A stretch of DNA of 64,000 nucleotides from Natronococcus sp. A-GB1 (lineage in GTDB: Archaea; Halobacteriota; Halobacteria; Halobacteriales; Natrialbaceae), in the NCBI RefSeq assembly GCF_029688845.1, contig NZ_JARUKW010000001.1:310001-374000 (forward strand). Direction: 5' to 3'. Within the stretch, counting starts at the first letter, position 1. Every line of letters begins with the position of its first letter. The notes beneath the pieces are model-generated. The model was not told where the DNA came from. It worked only from the letters and a program-made list of their open reading frames with translations, and did no database searches. The translations under genes and the position numbers were made by a program. Shown one piece after another: positions 59,753 through 64,000 of the stretch.

Positions 59753-60304
59753 CTACTCGTGAGCCTCCGTCAGCACCTCCCGAATCCGATCGTTCTGGTA
59801 CTCGAGCTCCTCGCGTACGACGTCGGGATAATCCACAGAGACGGGCTCGAGAGCCGGCTGTTCGTCCGGATCCGGGAGACCGACGAGGACCGTACCGACC
59901 AATCCCTCCGGCTCGTGGACCGTACACGCGTAGTTGTAGACACCTTCGCCGTCGAAGACCCGGTCGAACGGGTTCGACGTCGTGACCTCGCTCGCCCACG
60001 GCTCGCTGTTCTCGGAAGTCCGTCGCTGATCACGGTGAGTCTCCGGGTGATAGCTCGTCGTATCGTGGACGCCGCTTTCGGCGATCCACTCGACGGTGCC
60101 GCCGTCGACGACGTGGGCGATCGGCGGATCGAGACGGGGCTCGCCGCCCTCATCCGCCAGTTCGACCTCCACGTGGGCCTCGGGGTCGCCTATCAGGGGA
60201 TCGTCTACCCCAAGCTCGTCGTCGATGCAACCGGCGATCCCGGTCGCGGAGAGCGTGCCGACGGCCGTCAACAGCCGCCGCCGACTCGACTGCAGTCCGC
60301 TCAT
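59753..60304 (-). CDS. Tat lipoprotein cupredoxin (halocyanin/plastocyanin-like) with Met-to-Leu axial site
   Basis: A 183-residue protein starting MSGLQSSRRRLLTAVGTLSA, with lipobox Cys26. Type I copper fold: H80 or H86 (GVHDTTSYHPE) and the ligand loop YACTVHEPEGLVG with C127 and H130. The position five after His130, where halocyanins have the axial Met, is Leu135. The copper site would therefore have a raised potential, as in fungal laccases. It faces the FxLYD lipoprotein gene convergently and is likely a cell-surface electron carrier. Confidence 0.82.
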   Translation of the reverse strand: MSGLQSSRRRLLTAVGTLSATGIAGCIDDELGVDDPLIGDPEAHVEVELADEGGEPRLDPPIAHVVDGGTVEWIAESGVHDTTSYHPETHRDQRRTSENSEPWASEVTTSNPFDRVFDGEGVYNYACTVHEPEGLVGTVLVGLPDPDEQPALEPVSVDYPDVVREELEYQNDRIREVLTEAHE

Positions 60305-60434
60305 TACCGCCTCGTCGGGCCCGAAACGATAAAGCACATCGGATCACCTTCCTCCGGCGGCCCGGACTGACCGCCTGCCCCAAATAAATCCACGCCTACA
60401 AGGTAGAAAAATAGCTGCAGAGTGAGTCCTTTTA

Positions 60435-61037
60435 GTGGTGCGTTTCGTTGCTCAGCGTACGTTGCTGGGGTTTAGCTTCGATCCGGACGACCCAGACTAC
60501 GTCCTGAACCTCGAGGACGAGTACAGCGCGACGGTCAACGTCTTTCTGCATTTCACCGTCCTCGGCGTGATCGCGCTGGTGACGGGTCGTCCGTTTCTGT
60601 TTCCGAGTCTGGGGCCGTCGGCGTACCTGATCGCGACCGGCGAGCAGCCTCGAGCCGAAGGTGCCTACCACGTCATCGGCGGGCACACCGTCGCGGTCGT
60701 CGGCGGGCTGATCGCCTACGCGCTGTTCGGCAACGAGGTCAGCGCGTACGTGGTGTTCGCCCGCCCCGATCCCGCCTTCAGTATAGAGGTCGTCTACCTC
60801 TGGGCCAGCGGGACGGTCGCGATGATGCTGACGACGACGGCAATGTTGCTGACGAAGACGAACCACGCCGCGGCGTGTGCGACGACGCTGATCGTCGCGC
60901 TGGGGCTGATGGGCGGCCTCGAGGACGGGGTCATCATCGTGGTGGCCGTCGCTATCCTGTGGTACTTCCACGACAAGGTCATCTCGCCGCTGGCCCACCG
61001 ATACGGCTTCGTCCCCCGGGACGCCCGGGCGGAGTGA
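60435..61037 (+). CDS. HPP family membrane protein
   Basis: A 200-residue protein with four to five helices starting at GTG 60435 (MVRFVAQRTLLGFSFDPDDP). The family hallmark near the start of the helical part reads PSLGPSAYLIATGEQ and is followed by YHVIGGHTVAVVGG and ILWYFHDKVISPL. HPP proteins are proposed transporters of nitrite or other anions, with few experimental data. It starts 130 bp from the divergent cupredoxin gene. Confidence 0.85.
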   Translation: MVRFVAQRTLLGFSFDPDDPDYVLNLEDEYSATVNVFLHFTVLGVIALVTGRPFLFPSLGPSAYLIATGEQPRAEGAYHVIGGHTVAVVGGLIAYALFGNEVSAYVVFARPDPAFSIEVVYLWASGTVAMMLTTTAMLLTKTNHAAACATTLIVALGLMGGLEDGVIIVVAVAILWYFHDKVISPLAHRYGFVPRDARAE

Positions 61038-61175
61038 TCATCCCTGGAGTCCGTCCGCAAGCGCCTCGAGGACGGGTCGAGCAAGGCCCACGTTGAAATG
61101 CGGTCACGTCCTCCGTTCTGTCATGAGCAGCCGTCGCAACTGTAAAGAGCGCGTTCGTCGCCGGAGGACATCGCG

Positions 61176-61727
61176 ATGACCGAACGGGGCCGACCGAGTC
61201 GACGCACCGTGCTCGCGTCGCTTGGAACCGGGGTCACGCTGTCCCTCGCCGGCTGTGCCGATGCCGTCGACGAGATCGAGGACGTCGACGTCGGCGGCGT
61301 CGACCTCGTCGACGGCGTTGGGTTGGGTGGTACCGATCCGGAGTACCGGAGCGGAACCGTCGACGTCGACGGCGAGGAGCGAACCGACGAGGAGCAGTCG
61401 ATCGCCGAACAGTTCGCCGACCAGGAAATCGACGAGGACGTCGCGCCGCGGGACAACCTCGTGGTCGCGGACCACGAGTTCGTCCTCGAGGACGACTACC
61501 GGGGGCCGACCGTGCAGGGGACCGTCGAGAACAATCGGGACAACCGCCTCGAGACCGTCGAGGTTCGGGTCCGCGTGTACGACGACGCCGGGGCGCGGCT
61601 CGGCCACTACCTCGACAGCACCGTCGACCTCGACGACGGCTCGGAGTGGGAGTTCGAGGTTATTCTGCTGGAGTCCCCCGAGGACGTCGCCGAGTACGAC
61701 ATCGCGGTGCTTGGGACGCCGTCGTAG
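61176..61727 (+). CDS. Tat lipoprotein with FxLYD domain, copy B
   Basis: A 183-residue paralogue of the lipoprotein at 59214. PSRRTVLASLGTGVTLSLAGC is the Tat/lipobox region, then an acidic spacer and the FxLYD block DDYRGPTVQGTVEN with VEVRVRVYDDAGARLGHYLD. The two copies are separated by the cupredoxin and HPP genes. Their conserved surface suggests a common binding partner. Confidence 0.82.
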   Translation: MTERGRPSRRTVLASLGTGVTLSLAGCADAVDEIEDVDVGGVDLVDGVGLGGTDPEYRSGTVDVDGEERTDEEQSIAEQFADQEIDEDVAPRDNLVVADHEFVLEDDYRGPTVQGTVENNRDNRLETVEVRVRVYDDAGARLGHYLDSTVDLDDGSEWEFEVILLESPEDVAEYDIAVLGTPS

Positions 61728-61739
61728 CTCGAGGGCAAA

Positions 61740-62072
61740 TCATAACAGCCGGTCGGAAACGTCCTCGTAGACCGTCTCTGCCGATCCGGAGAGCGCGTAG
61801 CTCGGCCGTCCCTTCCCCGTCGGTGACCGTTCCCCGGTCCCGACCTCCTCGACGACCCCCGCGTCCTCGAGGCGGTACAGCGAGCGCATGACGTCGGCCT
61901 CCGTGACCGTGCCGACGACCTCGGACTCGAGGTCATCGAGCCGCGTTCGGCAGCTCCGACGGACCTCGTGGGTCTGTGCGGGCGTTTCGTCGTTTCGATG
62001 GGCGTCGGCGACGGCGAGCAGTACCAGCTGTTCGGTCAGCGAGAGCGAGTCGATCGCTTCTGATGCCACCAT
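61740..62072 (-). CDS. winged-helix DNA-binding protein (Orc1/Cdc6 C-domain-like)
   Basis: A 110-residue protein with SLTEQLVLLAVADAHRNDE, a basic turn RSCRTRLDDL, the recognition helix region EADVMRSLYRLEDAGVVEEV and a wing with TGKGRPSYAL. It resembles the winged-helix domain of haloarchaeal Orc1/Cdc6 proteins, without the ATPase part. It could be a free-standing DNA-binding regulator. Convergent with the second lipoprotein gene. Confidence 0.75.
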   Translation of the reverse strand: MVASEAIDSLSLTEQLVLLAVADAHRNDETPAQTHEVRRSCRTRLDDLESEVVGTVTEADVMRSLYRLEDAGVVEEVGTGERSPTGKGRPSYALSGSAETVYEDVSDRLL

Positions 62073-62169
62073 ACGCGGTCGTATGAACTGACGGATGGTA
62101 GCAGTTGCCCTTGCTCTACGGTCGTGAAAATACGTCTACTTTACCGGGACTCCGCTCGAAGTCCGTCGA

Positions 62170-63003
62170 TCAGGCGTTCTCCTCTTCTTGGAGCTCCTCG
62201 AGTTCGGCGTCGATCTCGGTGTCGTCGACGTCGGCCTCGAGATCCTCGAGCTCCTCGTCGTCGACCGACTCGGGCTCGGGCTCGGGTTCGGCGTCCGCTT
62301 CGGCGCCGCCGCCGACCTCCGATCTGAGCGTCTCGAGTTCGGCCTCGACGCCGCTGTCGGTCGAGAGCTCCTCGAGTTCGCGGTCGATCGAGTCCTTATC
62401 GGACATGACGTCCTCGAACGCACCCGACTCCTGCAGTTCGTCGAGCGCGGCGGCGCGGGCCTCCATGTCCTCGGTCTGTTCCTCGGCGCGCTCGATGGCG
62501 CGGCCGACGTCCTCGAACTCGTCTCCGGTAGCGGTCATCGCCTCCGACACCGTCGAGCTCGCCTTGGCGGCCTCGTGACGGGCCTTCATCGTCTCCTTTT
62601 TCGTGCGGAACTCCTCGATGCGGTTCTGGAGCTCGTCCTTCTGGTCGATCAGACTGTCCTGCTGGCTCTGGAGCTTCGAGATCTGGCGCTCCAGATCCTC
62701 GATCTGGTTCATCTTCGTCTTCTTCTTCTCGAGGGCGCGCCGGGCCAGGTCCTCCCGGTCCTGCTGGACTGCGGTCCGGGCCTGGTCGTTGTGTTTCTCG
62801 ACGTTCTCCTCGAGGCGCTTTTTCTGCATTTCGAGGCGCTTTTTTTGCGTTGTGAGATCCGCGATCCCGCGTTTGACCTGCTGGAGCTGATCGCGCATCT
62901 GCTCGTAGGAGTAGTCGAGCGTCTCGGTCGGGTCCTCGGCCCGGTTGAGCACCGAGTTGATCTTCGAGCGGATGACGTAGGAGGTCCGAGAGAGGATGCC
63001 CAT
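62170..63003 (-). CDS. PspA/IM30 family membrane stress protein
   Basis: A 277-residue coiled-coil protein. It starts MGILSRTSYVIRSKINSVLN, the amphipathic helix of the family, then long heptad repeats (ETLDYSYEQMRDQLQQVKRG, KKRLEMQKKRLEENVEKHND). The tail after residue 220 is acidic (GGGAEADAEPEPEPE). Members form ESCRT-III-like polymers on membranes under stress. No psp partner genes adjoin it. A high TATA-like box is not evident at its start. Confidence 0.92.
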   Translation of the reverse strand: MGILSRTSYVIRSKINSVLNRAEDPTETLDYSYEQMRDQLQQVKRGIADLTTQKKRLEMQKKRLEENVEKHNDQARTAVQQDREDLARRALEKKKTKMNQIEDLERQISKLQSQQDSLIDQKDELQNRIEEFRTKKETMKARHEAAKASSTVSEAMTATGDEFEDVGRAIERAEEQTEDMEARAAALDELQESGAFEDVMSDKDSIDRELEELSTDSGVEAELETLRSEVGGGAEADAEPEPEPESVDDEELEDLEADVDDTEIDAELEELQEEENA

Positions 63004-63160
63004 ACGCCTACGTATGGTTCCCCGCCCTTAAAAACATCACATCGGCGACAGTCGTCGGGAGAGCGACGCCGTGTGAGGTTTCTCGCCGACGATTTCTCGA
63101 GTAGCACGGTCCGATCGAGATCCGGCGTTCGGGCGGGTTGGAGAGCCGATTGCAGTACCT

Positions 63161-63166
63161 ACTATA
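63161..63166 (+). promoter_or_regulatory. TATA-like box of hydrolase gene
   Basis: actata lies 24-29 bp before the ATG at 63190, the spacing expected for a leaderless transcript. It fixes the start of the hydrolase. Confidence 0.45.
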
Positions 63167-63189
63167 GGGCCCGAACACGACCAACGACT

Positions 63190-63816
63190 ATGACCGACGT
63201 ACTCGTCCCCGGCGCTCGAGACGTCCGAGGAACGCTCGAGGAGCCCGACGGCGAACCGGAGGCCGTCGTCGTCGCCTGCCCACCCCATCCCCAACACGGT
63301 GGCTCCCGTAGCGACGGACGACTAGTGGCGGTGAGCGAGGCGCTCTGCGAGGCGGGTATCGCCTGTCTGCGCTTCGACTACGGGCCGTGGGACGACGGTA
63401 ACGGCGAGCGCGAGGACGTCCGCAACGCGATCCGATGGGCGGACGAGCGGTACGAACGGGTCGGCGTCTTCGGCTACAGCTTCGGCGCGTCCCAGGCGCT
63501 GCTGGCGGCCGCGGCCGTCGATCGGCCGCTTCTCGGGGTTGCCTCGCTGGCGCCCACCGCGTCGCTGGCGACGGGCGCCGACGGTAACGGGAACGATCTC
63601 GACGCGGTCGCCGCGCTGTCGACCCTCGAGGTGCCGACCCTGATCCTCTACGGCGAACGCGACACGACCGTCGACTGGGAGCCCGTCGTCGAACAGGTCC
63701 GCGAACGGGGCGACGAGACCGTGGCGCTCCCGGCCGATCACTTCTTCCTCGGAACGCGCGACGAAATCACCCGCCGGGTCCGGGAGTTCTTCGCTGAACG
63801 GCTCGCGACGGCGTGA
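63190..63816 (+). CDS. alpha/beta hydrolase (dienelactone hydrolase-like)
   Basis: A 208-residue hydrolase. The nucleophile elbow is GVFGYSFGASQALL (Ser in G-Y-S-F-G) at about residues 92-105; the acid is in LYGERDTTVDWE and the His in LPADHFFLG. ACPPHPQHGGSRSD near residue 30-43 forms the oxyanion loop. It could be a carboxylesterase or a dienelactone hydrolase-type enzyme; the substrate is unknown. It is divergent from the pspA gene. Confidence 0.9.
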   Translation: MTDVLVPGARDVRGTLEEPDGEPEAVVVACPPHPQHGGSRSDGRLVAVSEALCEAGIACLRFDYGPWDDGNGEREDVRNAIRWADERYERVGVFGYSFGASQALLAAAAVDRPLLGVASLAPTASLATGADGNGNDLDAVAALSTLEVPTLILYGERDTTVDWEPVVEQVRERGDETVALPADHFFLGTRDEITRRVREFFAERLATA

Positions 63817-64000
63817 CTCGATCGAGGTCGATCCCGGAGAAACGACCGATTACGCCGGAGTAGCCGCGGCCTGCGTTTCGCCGACCGGTCCGTACGAGCG
63901 CCCAATTGGCGAGTTCCCGACACGAGACTCGTCGATCCGCGTTACGCGGTGACATCCGTCTCCTGGTGAGTCTTCCTCGAGCGCTTAACAATAGTTCCGG
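63817..64000. other. right end of window, no feature seen
   Basis: The last 184 bp show no frame with coding character and no recognised RNA or repeat. Confidence 0.35.

Overview
This window is chromosomal DNA of a haloarchaeon (class Halobacteria, probably Natrialbaceae). The evidence is the high GC content, the very acidic proteins, the dense CTCGAG (Leu-Glu) codon pairs, the twin-arginine signal peptides, and the many genes whose start codon lies about 25-30 bp behind a TATA-like box with no room for a leader. Haloarchaeal marker families are also present: SAMP1, GatD, HalOD1, amphi-Trp, DUF63, DUF5802, DUF5817 and Vms1-type hydrolase. No rRNA, tRNA or CRISPR array was seen.

Layout. 1-4.6 kb: zinc-ribbon protein, cupin, duplicated DoxX-type membrane protein, Nramp-like transporter with a non-canonical binding site, acetyltransferase. 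4.7-7.6 kb: two tandem secreted NodB-type polysaccharide deacetylases, each preceded by a 53-codon leader ORF and the same promoter block, then a hairpin array at the 3' end of icd. 7.7-18.5 kb: core genes (isocitrate dehydrogenase, isoaspartyl peptidase, methionine aminopeptidase, HIT protein, tRNA methylthiotransferase, SDR, AI-2E transporter, DUF547, amphi-Trp). 18.6-23.4 kb: nucleoside catabolism cluster (uridine phosphorylase, PfkB kinase, ribose-1,5-bisphosphate isomerase, divergent deoC). 23.5-29.5 kb: three tandem exported PQQ-type beta-propeller proteins with huge Asp/Glu linkers and a PGF-CTERM-like tail. 30.2-31.8 kb: IS1341-type insertion with a frameshifted tnpB and a probable omega-RNA, inserted at the 3' end of a potassium channel gene. 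31.7-36.8 kb: channel, patatin, two membrane TrkA-type proteins, SAMP1.

36.9-40.3 kb is an accessory island. A decapitated acetyltransferase fragment, a truncated ribbon-helix-helix gene with a palindromic operator and a headless HTH gene surround an intact methanethiol oxidase/2Fe-2S ferredoxin pair. 40.3-49.2 kb returns to core genes: GatD, DUF456, an HtrA-like secreted protease with an orphan C-terminal domain, an ArsR-like regulator, a Vms1-type hydrolase and a stress protein. 49.3-64 kb carries a DASS carboxylate transporter, uridine kinase, the D-glutamate pair dgcN-dgcA with a TauE exporter, a His-rich Tat-exported protein with a 48-bp tandem repeat, two paralogous four-helix membrane proteins, two FxLYD lipoproteins around a cupredoxin and an HPP protein, PspA and an alpha/beta hydrolase.

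The least explained items are the deacetylase leader ORFs, the repeated gene-end/hairpin array behind icd, the triplicated propeller proteins, the membrane-protein pair at 56.8-59.0 kb and the Nramp-like transporter lacking all canonical metal ligands. All calls come from reading the sequence; no database search was run.
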